Part shown: one piece after another, positions 1-7,269 of the stretch
How the letters are laid out: each line of letters opens with the position of its first letter
Numbering within the stretch: position 1 is the stretch's first letter
Assembly (NCBI GenBank): GCA_964555675.1
Contig: CAZKTU010000046.1
Location: 1-34,302 of the forward strand
DNA: 34,302 nt
From: CAIWXH01 sp964555675
Lineage (GTDB): Bacteria > Chloroflexota > Chloroflexia > Chloroflexales > Chloroflexaceae
Direction of reading: 5' to 3'
The notes under the pieces: generated by a model
The model's input: the letters and a program-made list of their open reading frames with translations, nothing else
Databases searched by the model: none
Told to the model about the DNA's origin: nothing
Position numbers and translations under genes: made by a program

Positions 1-1089
1 GAGAAGCTGGGCATCCCCGAGGCCGAGCGCAAGTTCCTGGCCGGCGTGGGCGCCCAGTACGAGTCCGAGGTGGTCTACCACTCGCTGCGCGAGGAGTGGT
101 CGAAGCTGGGTGTGATCTTCCTCGACACCGACACCGCGCTGCGCGAGTACCCCGAGCTGTTCAAGGAGTACTTCGGCACGATCATCCCCTCGGCCGACAA
201 CAAGTACGCCGCCCTGAACACGGCGGTCTGGTCGGGCGGCTCGTTCGTCTACGTGCCCAAGGGCGTGAAGGTCGACATCCCGCTGCAGGCCTACTTCCGC
301 ATCAACGCCGAGAACATGGGCCAGTTCGAGCGGACCCTGATCATCGTCGACGAGGGCGCCGAGGCGCACTACATCGAGGGCTGCACCGCCCCGGTCTACT
401 CGACCAACTCGCTGCACTCGGCCGTGGTCGAGATCGTGGTCAAGAAGGGCGGCAAGTTCCGCTACACCACCATCCAGAACTGGGCCAACAACATCTTCAA
501 CCTGGTCACCAAGCGGGCCATGGCCTACGAAGAGGCCAGCATGGAGTGGGTGGACGGCAACATCGGCTCGAAGCTGACCATGAAGTACCCCTCGGTCTAC
601 CTGATGGGCCGCAAGGCCCGCGGCGAGGTGCTGAGCGTCGCGTACGCCGGCAAGGGCCAGCACCAGGACGCCGGGGCCAAGATGATCCACGTCGCCCCCG
701 AGACCACCAGCCGGATCACCAACAAGTCGGTGAGCAAGGACGGCGGCAAGACGACGTATCGCGGCCTGGCCAAGGTGGCCCCCGGGGCCTACGGCGCGAA
801 GATCAACGTCAACTGCGACGCCCTGATCCTCGACGAGCGCTCGGCCTCGGACACCATCCCCTTCATCGAGATCGAAGAGGAGCACTGCACCCTGGCCCAC
901 GAGGCCACGGTGGGCCGCATCGGCGCCGAGCAGCTCTTCTACCTGATGAGCCGCGGCCTGAAGGAGGCCGACGCCCTCTCGATGATCGTGCTGGGCTTCA
1001 TGGAGCCCTTCACCCGCGAGCTGCCGATGGAGTACGCCGTCGAGCTCAACCGCCTGATCCAGATGGAGATGGAAGGTTCGGTCGGCTAG
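1..1089 (+). CDS. sufB: Fe-S cluster assembly scaffold SufB (5' end outside window)
   Basis: The reading frame is open from base 1 and ends at TAG 1087-1089, so 362 C-terminal residues are visible; full SufB proteins are about 460-480 residues, so roughly 110 are missing. SufB is the scaffold of the SufBCD complex, on which Fe-S clusters are built in the cytosol. The segments QNWANNIFNLVTKRA, EWVDGNIGSK and TMKYPS are typical of SufB rather than its paralogue SufD, as is the C-terminal block HEATVGRIGAEQLFYLMSRG followed by ELPMEYAVELNRLI and EGSVG. No sufD follows; the next gene is a Rieske ferredoxin. sufC and sufD may lie upstream of the window. Identity is secure. Confidence 0.95.
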   Translation, partial: EKLGIPEAERKFLAGVGAQYESEVVYHSLREEWSKLGVIFLDTDTALREYPELFKEYFGTIIPSADNKYAALNTAVWSGGSFVYVPKGVKVDIPLQAYFRINAENMGQFERTLIIVDEGAEAHYIEGCTAPVYSTNSLHSAVVEIVVKKGGKFRYTTIQNWANNIFNLVTKRAMAYEEASMEWVDGNIGSKLTMKYPSVYLMGRKARGEVLSVAYAGKGQHQDAGAKMIHVAPETTSRITNKSVSKDGGKTTYRGLAKVAPGAYGAKINVNCDALILDERSASDTIPFIEIEEEHCTLAHEATVGRIGAEQLFYLMSRGLKEADALSMIVLGFMEPFTRELPMEYAVELNRLIQMEMEGSVG

Positions 1090-1108
1090 TTGCTGAGGAG
1101 CGAGGAAC

Positions 1109-1162
1109 AAGGCGTGAGGCGTGAGGTGCATGTAGCCCCGCACGCCTTACGCCTTCTACCTT
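1109..1162. repeat. Inverted pair of 7-bp repeat units between sufB and the Rieske gene
   Basis: Positions 1109-1123 (AAGGCGTGAGGCGTG) and 1141-1155 (CACGCCTTACGCCTT) are reverse complements with one mismatch in 15. Each arm is built from 7-bp units (AAGGCGT, GAGGCGT; CACGCCT, TACGCCT, TCTACCT). RNA across it could form a hairpin between the two genes. The same unit style recurs at 14221-14290 and inside gltB at 31872-32008. Confidence 0.7.
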
Positions 1163-1179
1163 GCCTGTTGGAGTTTTGT

Positions 1180-1497
1180 ATGCCTAGTGTACAGATCGGC
1201 GCCCTCGCCGATATTCCCGAGGGGACGGGGCGGGCCTTCGCGGTGGCGGGGCGGCGCGTGGCCGTGTTCCGCGCCGAGGGGCAGCTCTACGCGATCGACG
1301 ACACCTGCTCGCACGCCGAGGCCTCGCTGAGCATGGGCGAGTTCGACCCCGACGAGTTCTGCGTCGAGTGCCCGCTCCACGGCTCGCTGTTCGACGTGCG
1401 CACCGGCCGCCCGCGCACCCTGCCCGCCTTCGAGCCTGTGGCGACCTATCGGGTCTACCTCGAGGGTGAGACGGTTTTTGTTGAGTATCCAGATTAA
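1180..1497 (+). CDS. Rieske-type [2Fe-2S] ferredoxin
   Basis: A 105-residue small Rieske ferredoxin of the kind that often accompanies SUF genes. The cluster ligands are visible as CSH (about residues 46-48) and CPLH (about 67-70), giving C-x-H followed 18 residues later by C-x2-H; one extra Cys sits three residues before the second motif. I start at ATG 1180 because GGAG at 1170-1173 is well placed and the domain begins directly after it. The frame stays open upstream to 1090, but that part is the repeat-rich intergenic segment and does not look like protein. It probably donates electrons in cluster assembly or to a partner oxygenase; the sequence does not say which. Confidence 0.9.
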   Translation: MPSVQIGALADIPEGTGRAFAVAGRRVAVFRAEGQLYAIDDTCSHAEASLSMGEFDPDEFCVECPLHGSLFDVRTGRPRTLPAFEPVATYRVYLEGETVFVEYPD

Positions 1498-1501
1498 GAA
1501 C

Positions 1502-1530
1502 TTGACTTTGTTGCGGAGCGGCGCTACAAT
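1502..1530 (+). promoter_or_regulatory. Sigma70-like promoter of the rhodanese-cysteine operon
   Basis: The -35 hexamer TTGACT (1502-1507) and -10 hexamer TACAAT (1525-1530) are separated by exactly 17 bases. The predicted transcript starts near 1537, about 30 bases before the ATG at 1567, and includes the ribosome-binding site AAAGGAG (1555-1561). This separates the downstream sulfur operon from sufB and the Rieske gene. Confidence 0.75.
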
Positions 1531-1566
1531 GGCGCGCATCAAGCGACGAGCAACAAAGGAGCCCCT

Positions 1567-2418
1567 ATGAGCGACTATGCCCACCCCGAGGTGCTGGTCG
1601 ATACAGCCTGGGTTGTCGATCACCTGAACGACCCGACGGTGCGTCTGGTCGAGAGCAACGAGGATATTCTGCTCTACGAGACCGGGCACATCCCCGGCGC
1701 GGTGAAGATCGACTGGATCGGCGACCTGAACGACCCGGTGGTGCGCGACTACCTGGACGCCGAGCGCTTCGCCGAGCTGCTGGCGAGCAAGGGTATCTCG
1801 AACGACACTACGGTGGTCTTCTACGGCGACAAGAACAACTGGTGGGCGACCTACGCCTTCTGGGTCTTCAAGCTGTTCGGCCACAAAGACGCCCGCATCC
1901 TCAACGGCGGTCGCGCCAAGTGGATCGCCGAGGGCCGCGAGCTGACCCGCGAGGCGCCGAGCTACCCCCGCGGCAGCTACAGCGCCCCCGAGCGCGACGA
2001 CGCCACGATCCGGGCCTTCCGCGAGCAGGTGCGCGAGCATATCAAGCAGGGCGCCGGCGCGGCCCTGGTCGACGTGCGCAGCCCCCAGGAGTACAGCGGC
2101 GAGCGCACCCACATGCCCGAGTACCCCCAGGAGGGCACGCTGCGCGGCGGCCACATCCCCACGGCGGTCAGCATCCCCTGGGCCAAAGCGGTCAAAGAGG
2201 ATAGCACCTTCAAGAGCCCCGAGGAGCTGCGCGAGCTCTATGGCAGCCAGGGCGTGACGCCCGACAAGGATGTGATCGCCTACTGCCGCATTGGCGAGCG
2301 CTCGAGCCATACCTGGTTCGTGCTGACCTATCTGCTCGGCTTCCCCAAAGTGCGCAACTACGACGGCAGCTGGACCGAGTGGGGCAACAGCGTGGGGCTG
2401 CCGATCGAGAAGGGCTGA
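1567..2418 (+). CDS. Thiosulfate sulfurtransferase, two rhodanese domains
   Basis: A 283-residue tandem rhodanese, the usual length for this family. The N-terminal domain (about 8-125) lacks a catalytic Cys. The C-terminal domain (about 150-280) has the loop CRIGERSS with the persulfide-forming Cys240. The closest recognisable type is the actinobacterial CysA/SseA-like sulfurtransferase, which moves sulfane sulfur from thiosulfate or a persulfide to an acceptor. It is first in an operon with SufU-like, CysM, JAMM, CysO and MoeZ genes, so I infer that it supplies sulfur for carrier thiocarboxylation or SufU loading. Start is supported by AAAGGAG six bases upstream. The next gene starts 45 bases after the stop. 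Confidence 0.9.
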   Translation: MSDYAHPEVLVDTAWVVDHLNDPTVRLVESNEDILLYETGHIPGAVKIDWIGDLNDPVVRDYLDAERFAELLASKGISNDTTVVFYGDKNNWWATYAFWVFKLFGHKDARILNGGRAKWIAEGRELTREAPSYPRGSYSAPERDDATIRAFREQVREHIKQGAGAALVDVRSPQEYSGERTHMPEYPQEGTLRGGHIPTAVSIPWAKAVKEDSTFKSPEELRELYGSQGVTPDKDVIAYCRIGERSSHTWFVLTYLLGFPKVRNYDGSWTEWGNSVGLPIEKG

Positions 2419-2463
2419 GCCCGGCGGCAGGGCCGACGAGCAAGGGCTAGTGAAGCGAGACAG

Positions 2464-2856
2464 ATGGAGCGTCAGGCGATCATCGACAGGCTGCTCGACC
2501 ACTACGAGCGACCGCGCCACCACGGCCCCCTGGCAGGGGCCGATGTGGTCATGCCCGGCGGCATCCCCGACTGCGGCGACACGGTGACGATCTACCTCAG
2601 GGTTGACCCCGAGGGCGGGCGTATCGCCGGGCTGAGCTTCGAGGGTCGCGGCTGCACGATCAGCCAGGCCGCGGCCTCGCTGCTGGCCGAGCGGCTGCAG
2701 GGCGCGCCTCTGGTCGTGCTCGAGCTGATGGACGATGCCGAGGTCTTCGAGCTGATCGGGCGCGAAGTGGCCCGCTCGCGCCCGCGCTGCGCCACCCTGG
2801 CCCTGAATACGATGAAGGCCGCGGCCATCGCCTACGGCCGCGCGAGGCGTCCATGA
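2464..2856 (+). CDS. SufU/IscU-like sulfur acceptor or scaffold protein
   Basis: A 130-residue protein of the SufU/IscU/NifU-N family. The three conserved cysteines are present: Cys37 in PDCGD, with Asp39, Cys64 in GRGCTISQAA and Cys109 in RPRCATLALNTMKAA. The Cys64-Cys109 spacing of 45 is IscU-like; Gram-positive SufU proteins carry an insertion here and are longer. The IscU LPPVK motif is absent, and the CATLA segment resembles SufU. It could be a zinc-bound sulfur acceptor or an Fe-S scaffold. Its stop overlaps the cysM start in ATGA, so it is translationally coupled to cysteine synthesis rather than to sufB. No SufS/IscS desulfurase is visible in the window. Confidence 0.85.
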   Translation: MERQAIIDRLLDHYERPRHHGPLAGADVVMPGGIPDCGDTVTIYLRVDPEGGRIAGLSFEGRGCTISQAAASLLAERLQGAPLVVLELMDDAEVFELIGREVARSRPRCATLALNTMKAAAIAYGRARRP

Positions 2857-3782
2857 CCGCGCCCCTCGACCTGATCGGCACTACGCCGCTGCTACGCCTC
2901 GACGCCCCGGACGATGGCCTGCCCCCGGGCGTCGAGGTCTATGGCAAGGCCGAGTGGTACAACCTGGGCGGCTCGGTGAAGGACCGCCCGGCCCTCTGGA
3001 TGATCCGCGACGGCGAGCGCCGCGGCCTGCTGCGCCCCGGCGTACGTATCGCCGACGCCACCAGCGGCAACACCGGGATCGCCTACGCCACCATCGGCGC
3101 GGCCCTCGGCTATGGGGTCACCCTGGCCATGCCCGCCAACGCCAGCCCCGAGCGCGTGCGCACCCTGCGCGCCCTCGGCGCCGAGCTGATCCTCACCAAG
3201 GCCGACGAGGGCATGGACCTGGCGATCGCCACCATCCGCGAGCTGGTGGCCCGCGAGCCCGAACGCTTCTTCTACCCCGATCAGTACGGCAACCCCGCCA
3301 ACCCCCAGGCCCACTACGAGACCACCGGCCCCGAGATCTGGGCCCAGACCGGCGGCAGGGTCACCCACTTCGTCGCGGCCCTCGGCACCAGCGGCACCTT
3401 TATGGGCACCACCCGCCGCTTGCGCGAGCTGAACCCTGCGCTCCAGGCGCTCGCGGTGCAGCCCGACGGCCCCTACCACGCCCTCGAGGGCGTCAAGCAC
3501 ATGGCCTCCACCAAAATGGTGCCCGCGATCTACGACCCGGGCGCGCCCGACGCCACCCTCGAGGTCTCGAGCGAAGCGGCCTTCGCCACGGCGCGGCGCA
3601 TGGCCCGCCGCAGCGGGCTGCTGGTCGGGATCTCGGCGGCCGCCAATGTCGCCGCCGCCCTGCGGGTGGCGCGCGAGCTGCGGGCGGGCGTGGTGGTCAC
3701 CATCCTCTGCGACAGCGCCAGCCGCTACCTCAGCGAGCGCTTCTGGGAGGAGGGCGAGTACGTCGCCGGGGAAGGGATCTAG
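2853..3782 (+). CDS. cysM: PLP-dependent cysteine synthase, CysM type
   Basis: A 309-residue fold-type II PLP enzyme of the cysteine synthase family. The Schiff-base Lys43 lies in GGSVKDRPA, the substrate and PLP loop is TSGNTG (70-75), and the phosphate-binding loop is GTSGT. In mycobacteria CysM uses O-phosphoserine and a thiocarboxylated CysO protein instead of free sulfide. The neighbouring JAMM, CysO-like and MoeZ genes argue for that route here. From sequence alone I cannot decide between O-phosphoserine and O-acetylserine as substrate. The start overlaps the SufU-like stop and the stop is one base before the JAMM start, so the operon is tightly packed. Confidence 0.88.
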   Translation: MTAPLDLIGTTPLLRLDAPDDGLPPGVEVYGKAEWYNLGGSVKDRPALWMIRDGERRGLLRPGVRIADATSGNTGIAYATIGAALGYGVTLAMPANASPERVRTLRALGAELILTKADEGMDLAIATIRELVAREPERFFYPDQYGNPANPQAHYETTGPEIWAQTGGRVTHFVAALGTSGTFMGTTRRLRELNPALQALAVQPDGPYHALEGVKHMASTKMVPAIYDPGAPDATLEVSSEAAFATARRMARRSGLLVGISAAANVAAALRVARELRAGVVVTILCDSASRYLSERFWEEGEYVAGEGI

Positions 3783-3783
3783 G

Positions 3784-4251
3784 ATGATTACATTTAGCCC
3801 CGAGAGCCTGCAGGCCATCGCCGCCCACGCCGAGGCGATCTACCCCGACGAGTGCGTGGGGCTGCTGATCGGCCGCCTCGAGGGCGAGCGCAAGCTGGTG
3901 CTGGAGGTCTACCAGGCCGAGAACCGCTGGGAGGGCCAGGTGACCCTGGCCGAGGGCGACGACCCGACCTCGCGGCGCGACCGCTTCTACCTCGACCCGC
4001 GCGACTATATGCGCGCCGACCGCGCGGCCACGGCCAAGGGGCTCGAGCTGGTCGGCGTTTATCACTCGCACCCTGACCACCCCGCTATCCCCTCAGAGCG
4101 CGACCGGGTTGGCTCGCAGGCGATCGGCGGCACCAGCTTCGCCTTTGTGATCCAGTCGGTGCGCGCCGGTAGCGCAGCCGAGCTCGCCTCGTGGCTCCTG
4201 GTTGATGCGGGGGCCCGTTTTGTGCAGGAGGAGATTACCCCATGGCAGTGA
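3784..4251 (+). CDS. mec: JAMM/MPN+ zinc peptidase (Mec-like) for the sulfur carrier
   Basis: A 155-residue single-domain JAMM peptidase. The complete zinc site is visible: Glu23 in PDECVG and His94, His96, Ser104 and Asp107 in HSHPDHPAIPSERD. In Mycobacterium tuberculosis Mec releases cysteine from the CysO-cysteine adduct; related enzymes such as QbsD trim residues after the Gly-Gly of a carrier. Both activities are plausible here, because the adjacent carrier ends in two residues beyond Gly-Gly. I start at ATG 3784, where homology begins; the frame is open upstream only as a shadow of cysM. Its last 10 bases overlap the carrier gene. Confidence 0.9.
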   Translation: MITFSPESLQAIAAHAEAIYPDECVGLLIGRLEGERKLVLEVYQAENRWEGQVTLAEGDDPTSRRDRFYLDPRDYMRADRAATAKGLELVGVYHSHPDHPAIPSERDRVGSQAIGGTSFAFVIQSVRAGSAAELASWLLVDAGARFVQEEITPWQ

Positions 4252-4523
4252 CGATCACTATTCCAACCGCCCTGCGGCAGTACGCCGGCGGCAATCCTAG
4301 CCTCAAGCTCGAGGCCGACACGGTCGGCGGCCTGCTGCGGGGCCTGGTCGAGCTGCACCCGAGCCTCGGCAAGCAGATTTTCGGCGATGACGGCAAGCTG
4401 CGCAGCTTCGTCAACGTCTATGTGGGCGACGAGGATATTCGTTATCTCCAGGGTGAGCAGACGCCGCTGCGCGACGGCGAGACGGTCAGCATTATCCCTG
4501 CGATCGCAGGAGGGGCCCGATGA
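4242..4523 (+). CDS. cysO: CysO-like ubiquitin-fold sulfur carrier protein
   Basis: A 93-residue MoaD/ThiS-family beta-grasp protein. The start VTITIPTALRQYAGG and the end SIIPAIAGG closely resemble mycobacterial CysO. The protein does not stop at the reactive diglycine: Gly90-Gly91 is followed by Ala92-Arg93 and then TGA. A free Gly-Gly end is needed for adenylation and thiocarboxylation, so cleavage of Ala-Arg is predicted, most simply by the JAMM peptidase encoded just upstream. The bases coding the end also form the ribosome-binding site AGGAGGGG (4509-4516) of moeZ, and the stop overlaps its start in ATGA. A strong GCAGGAGGAG site (4225-4234) precedes the ATG at 4242. Confidence 0.9.
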   Translation: MAVTITIPTALRQYAGGNPSLKLEADTVGGLLRGLVELHPSLGKQIFGDDGKLRSFVNVYVGDEDIRYLQGEQTPLRDGETVSIIPAIAGGAR

Positions 4524-5674
4524 GCGATGTGACCCTTTCCAATGAGGAGATCCGCCGCTACAGCCGGCACCTGATCATGCCCGAGGTGGGCATGGCCGGG
4601 CAGCGCCGCCTGAAGCAGGGCAGCGTGCTGCTGATCGGCACGGGCGGCCTGGGCTCGCCCCTGGCCCTCTACCTGGCCGCCGCGGGCGTGGGCCATATCG
4701 GCCTGGTCGACTTCGATGTGGTCGACGAGAGCAACCTGCAACGCCAGATCGCCCACGGTACCTCGACGATCGGCGTGCTGAAGACCGAGTCGGCGAAGCG
4801 GCGCCTGCACGACCTCAACCCCCTGGTCGAGGTGAGCACCTACGAGACCCAGATCACCTCGGCCAACGCCCTCGAGCTGATGGGCCCGTACGATGTGATC
4901 ATCGACGGCACCGACAACTTCCCGACCCGCTACCTGACCAACGACGCCAGCGTGATGCTGGGCAAGCCTAATGTCTACGGCAGCATCTTCCGCTTCGAGG
5001 GCCAGGCCACGGTCTTCTCGCCCAAGGATGGCGGGCCGTGCTACCGCTGCCTCTACCCCGAGCCGCCGCCCCCCGGCCTGGTGCCCTCGTGCGCCGAGGG
5101 CGGGGTCCTCGGCGTGCTGCCCGGGGTGATCGGCACCATCCAGGCCACCGAGGCGATCAAGCTGATCACCGGCGTGGGCGAGACCCTGGTGGGCCGCCTG
5201 ATGCTCTACGACGCCCTCGCGATGCGCTTCCGCGAGCTGAAGCTGCGCCGCAACCCCGCCTGCCCCGTCTGCGGCGACCACCCGACCGTCACCGAGCTGA
5301 TCGACTACGAGCAGTTCTGTGGCATCGCACCAGAGGTACAAACCTTGAGCAACCAGTACGAGATCACGCCCGCCGAGCTGGCGGAGCTGTTGCGCGGCGA
5401 CCAGCGGCCCTACCTCCTCGACGTGCGCAACCCCTACGAGGTCGACATCGCCAGCATCCCCGGCACCGACCTGGTCATCCCGGTCGACCAGCTGCCCGAG
5501 CGGCTCAGCGAGCTCGACAGCTCGCGCGAGATGGTGGTCTACTGCCGCAGCGGCGCGCGCAGTGGCCGGGCCGTCGAGCTGCTCAAGGGCGCCGGCTTCC
5601 GCAAGGTCAAGAACATGGTCGGCGGCATCCTGCGCTGGAGCGACGACGTCGATCCGAGCGTGGCCAAGTATTAG
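4520..5674 (+). CDS. moeZ: Adenylyltransferase/sulfurtransferase MoeZ (ThiF-rhodanese fusion)
   Basis: A 384-residue E1-like enzyme fused to a rhodanese domain. The ThiF/MoeB part (about 8-270) has the ATP loop GTGGLGSP (40-47), the DESNLQRQ block, a zinc tetrad made of Cys174, Cys177, Cys248 and Cys251, and the conserved Cys191 in PSCAEGG. The rhodanese part (about 278-380) has the persulfide Cys342 in CRSGARS. MoeZ activates the carrier C-terminus as acyl-adenylate and then thiocarboxylates it; in mycobacteria it does so for CysO. It is last in the operon, overlaps cysO by four bases, and is followed by hairpins at 5677-5692 and 5704-5740. Confidence 0.92.
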   Translation: MSDVTLSNEEIRRYSRHLIMPEVGMAGQRRLKQGSVLLIGTGGLGSPLALYLAAAGVGHIGLVDFDVVDESNLQRQIAHGTSTIGVLKTESAKRRLHDLNPLVEVSTYETQITSANALELMGPYDVIIDGTDNFPTRYLTNDASVMLGKPNVYGSIFRFEGQATVFSPKDGGPCYRCLYPEPPPPGLVPSCAEGGVLGVLPGVIGTIQATEAIKLITGVGETLVGRLMLYDALAMRFRELKLRRNPACPVCGDHPTVTELIDYEQFCGIAPEVQTLSNQYEITPAELAELLRGDQRPYLLDVRNPYEVDIASIPGTDLVIPVDQLPERLSELDSSREMVVYCRSGARSGRAVELLKGAGFRKVKNMVGGILRWSDDVDPSVAKY

Positions 5675-5703
5675 TTGGTCGCTGACGCGACCGCGGTCAT
5701 GCC

Positions 5704-5740
5704 AGAGGGGAGGTATGGAGGGGCCAATCCCCACCATACC
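5704..5740. terminator. Large hairpin between convergent moeZ and multicopper oxidase genes
   Basis: GGTATGG (5712-5718) pairs with CCATACC (5734-5740), and GGGG (5720-5723) pairs with CCCC (5729-5732) around the loop CCAAT, with one A-A mismatch. The left arm extends outward as AGAGGGGAGGTATGG (5704-5718); its exact 15-base complement occurs only beyond the scaffold gap, at 5879-5893. If the gap is an artefact, the true structure is a 15-bp plus 4-bp hairpin serving as a terminator for both genes. No clear T-run is seen. Confidence 0.55.
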
Positions 5741-5885
5741 AACCCACTCCCCACCAGCGACCCAACTTGGTGACGGGGTATACAGCCGAAATGCCCGCCG
5801 GGAGGGGGTAGTTCNNNNNNNNNNGGGGGCGGCCCGGGGGACCGGGGGGGGGGGGGGGGGGGCCCCCCCCCCCCCCCCCCATACC
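5741..5885. other. Scaffold gap with degraded duplicate and homopolymer runs (probable assembly artefact)
   Basis: Ten Ns lie at 5815-5824, followed by G-rich sequence with 19 G (5844-5862) and 18 C (5863-5880). The segment 5734-5814 aligns without gaps to 5879-5959 at an offset of 145, matching 66 of 81 bases by my count, so it is an error-laden copy of the multicopper oxidase 3' end. Do not interpret it as a gene or a real repeat. Confidence 0.85.
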
Positions 5886-5907
5886 TCCCCTCTCCGCACC
5901 TGCGACC

Positions 5908-7077
5908 CTACTTGGTCACGGTGAAGACTGCCGACATGCCCGCCGTGAGGTGGTCGTTCACGTGGCAGTGGAAGAGCCAGGTGCCCTCGTTGTCGGGCTC
6001 CATGTCGAGGATCTTCATGCTGCCGGGGAAGACCTCGACCATGTCGGTGCGCATGCCCATGGTGCCGTTCATGGTCAGGGTGCCGCCGTGCCAGTGGGGC
6101 GTGTGGATGTCGACCTCGGTGCCCATCGAGAGCACGTACCAGCGCACCTTCTGGCCGACTTTGGTGGTCAGGCCCGGCAGGTTGCCGTAGACGTAGCCGT
6201 TGATGCCGTGCATCAGGTTGCTCTCGCCGAAGCCCTCGTCGCCCTCCTCGGCCTCCTTGAGGGCCTCGTCGGGGTCGCCGGCGAAGCGCTCGATGTTCTG
6301 CTCGAGGTAGTGGGTGTTGTTCTCGTCGAAGACCTGGAAGAGGGTCACCAGCTCGCGGTCGACGTCCTTGGGCGAGCCGTCGGGTTTGGCCTGCCCTTTG
6401 GCGGTGATGATCAGGGCGCCGATCAGGCCGCTGTAGGTGTCCTTCACCTCGTCGGTGTGCGAGTGGTACATCCAGAGCACCGAGCTGCCGTCGCCGGGGC
6501 CGGGGCCCGAGCGCTCGCGTACCTCCCAGGTGTAGGTGTGGGTCTTGCCGGGCGGAACGGCGTCGTCGGCCGTGTCCGCGCCCTTGGTGCCGTCGGCGTA
6601 GGGCGCGCCCTCGGAGTCTTTGTCGTAGTAGACTCCGTGGGGGTGCATACTGGCGGGCAGGGTGGTATTGTTCTTGAACTCGACCACGATCACATCCCCG
6701 ACCTCGGCGCGGATGATCGGGCCGAGCAGGCCCATGTGGCGGGCCTCAGGCGGGACCGGCTTGAGGGTCTTGAAGGTGGCGTCGGTGTACTCGTGGTAGA
6801 CCGCCTTGCGGTACACTCTGCCGATGCGGTTCTCGTCGCTCTCGACGAAGACCTGGGCATCCTCGCCGAAGGGTTTGCCGGTAATCAGGTCCTTGCCCGA
6901 CGGCGCGTAGTCCCAGTCGACTTCGTCGGCGGCGATGAAGTAGCGCCGCGTCTTGCCTTCGGCGGCCTCGCCCCGCGAGACCATCGCCAGCGAGGACCCT
7001 GTGATTAGCAGGGCCAGGAAGGCCAGCCAGATCCCCCGATTCTGCCAGCGTGAACGCACCTCCCCCTTGACACCCAT
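5908..7077 (-). CDS. Two-domain multicopper oxidase, exported
   Basis: A 389-residue multicopper oxidase with an N-terminal signal peptide (basic residues 1-15, hydrophobic 16-32, likely cleavage after about 39). The copper ligands are complete: HPH (145-147) and HSH (205-207) in the first cupredoxin domain, HTPHWH (325-330) and HCHVNDHLTAGM (370-381) in the second, which carries the type 1 site. Such enzymes oxidise phenols or metal ions with O2 outside the membrane. I start at ATG 7077 because GGAGGG lies four bases upstream; the frame is open to 7113 without a ribosome-binding site. The next gene leftward is convergent moeZ; upstream lies a metal ATPase on the same strand, so a metal-homeostasis role is possible. 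Confidence 0.92.
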   Translation of the reverse strand: MGVKGEVRSRWQNRGIWLAFLALLITGSSLAMVSRGEAAEGKTRRYFIAADEVDWDYAPSGKDLITGKPFGEDAQVFVESDENRIGRVYRKAVYHEYTDATFKTLKPVPPEARHMGLLGPIIRAEVGDVIVVEFKNNTTLPASMHPHGVYYDKDSEGAPYADGTKGADTADDAVPPGKTHTYTWEVRERSGPGPGDGSSVLWMYHSHTDEVKDTYSGLIGALIITAKGQAKPDGSPKDVDRELVTLFQVFDENNTHYLEQNIERFAGDPDEALKEAEEGDEGFGESNLMHGINGYVYGNLPGLTTKVGQKVRWYVLSMGTEVDIHTPHWHGGTLTMNGTMGMRTDMVEVFPGSMKILDMEPDNEGTWLFHCHVNDHLTAGMSAVFTVTK

Positions 7078-7214
7078 GCAACCCTCCGTGCTAGTAATGA
7101 GTCTACGACGCACCCTGAGGATGCGATATAACTCTGGTAAGCGTCAATGGGTTGCCGGTCAAAACTCAGTCAAGATCTGTTAACAATGTGTTCATTTCCC
7201 TACGGGAATAGGAA

Positions 7215-7236
7215 ATTCGCCCCTTGCGGGGCGAAT
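7215..7236 (-). terminator. Hairpin downstream of the P-type ATPase
   Basis: ATTCGCCCC (7215-7223) and GGGGCGAAT (7228-7236) form a perfect 9-bp stem with the loop TTGC, starting 34 bases past the ATPase stop codon. On the - strand only a short TT follows, so it is an imperfect intrinsic terminator. Confidence 0.5.
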
Positions 7237-7269
7237 CTGGGCGGGCGAGATCGAGCTGCCGGCGGCGGG

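Noticed and set aside
1156..2523. 455-codon - strand open frame over the Rieske and rhodanese genes
   Set aside because: No recognisable motifs; the + strand genes have ribosome-binding sites, a promoter and family signatures.
5844..5880. G19-C18 perfect palindrome as a natural structure
   Set aside because: It adjoins an N gap and a degraded duplicate of neighbouring sequence, which points to an assembly artefact.
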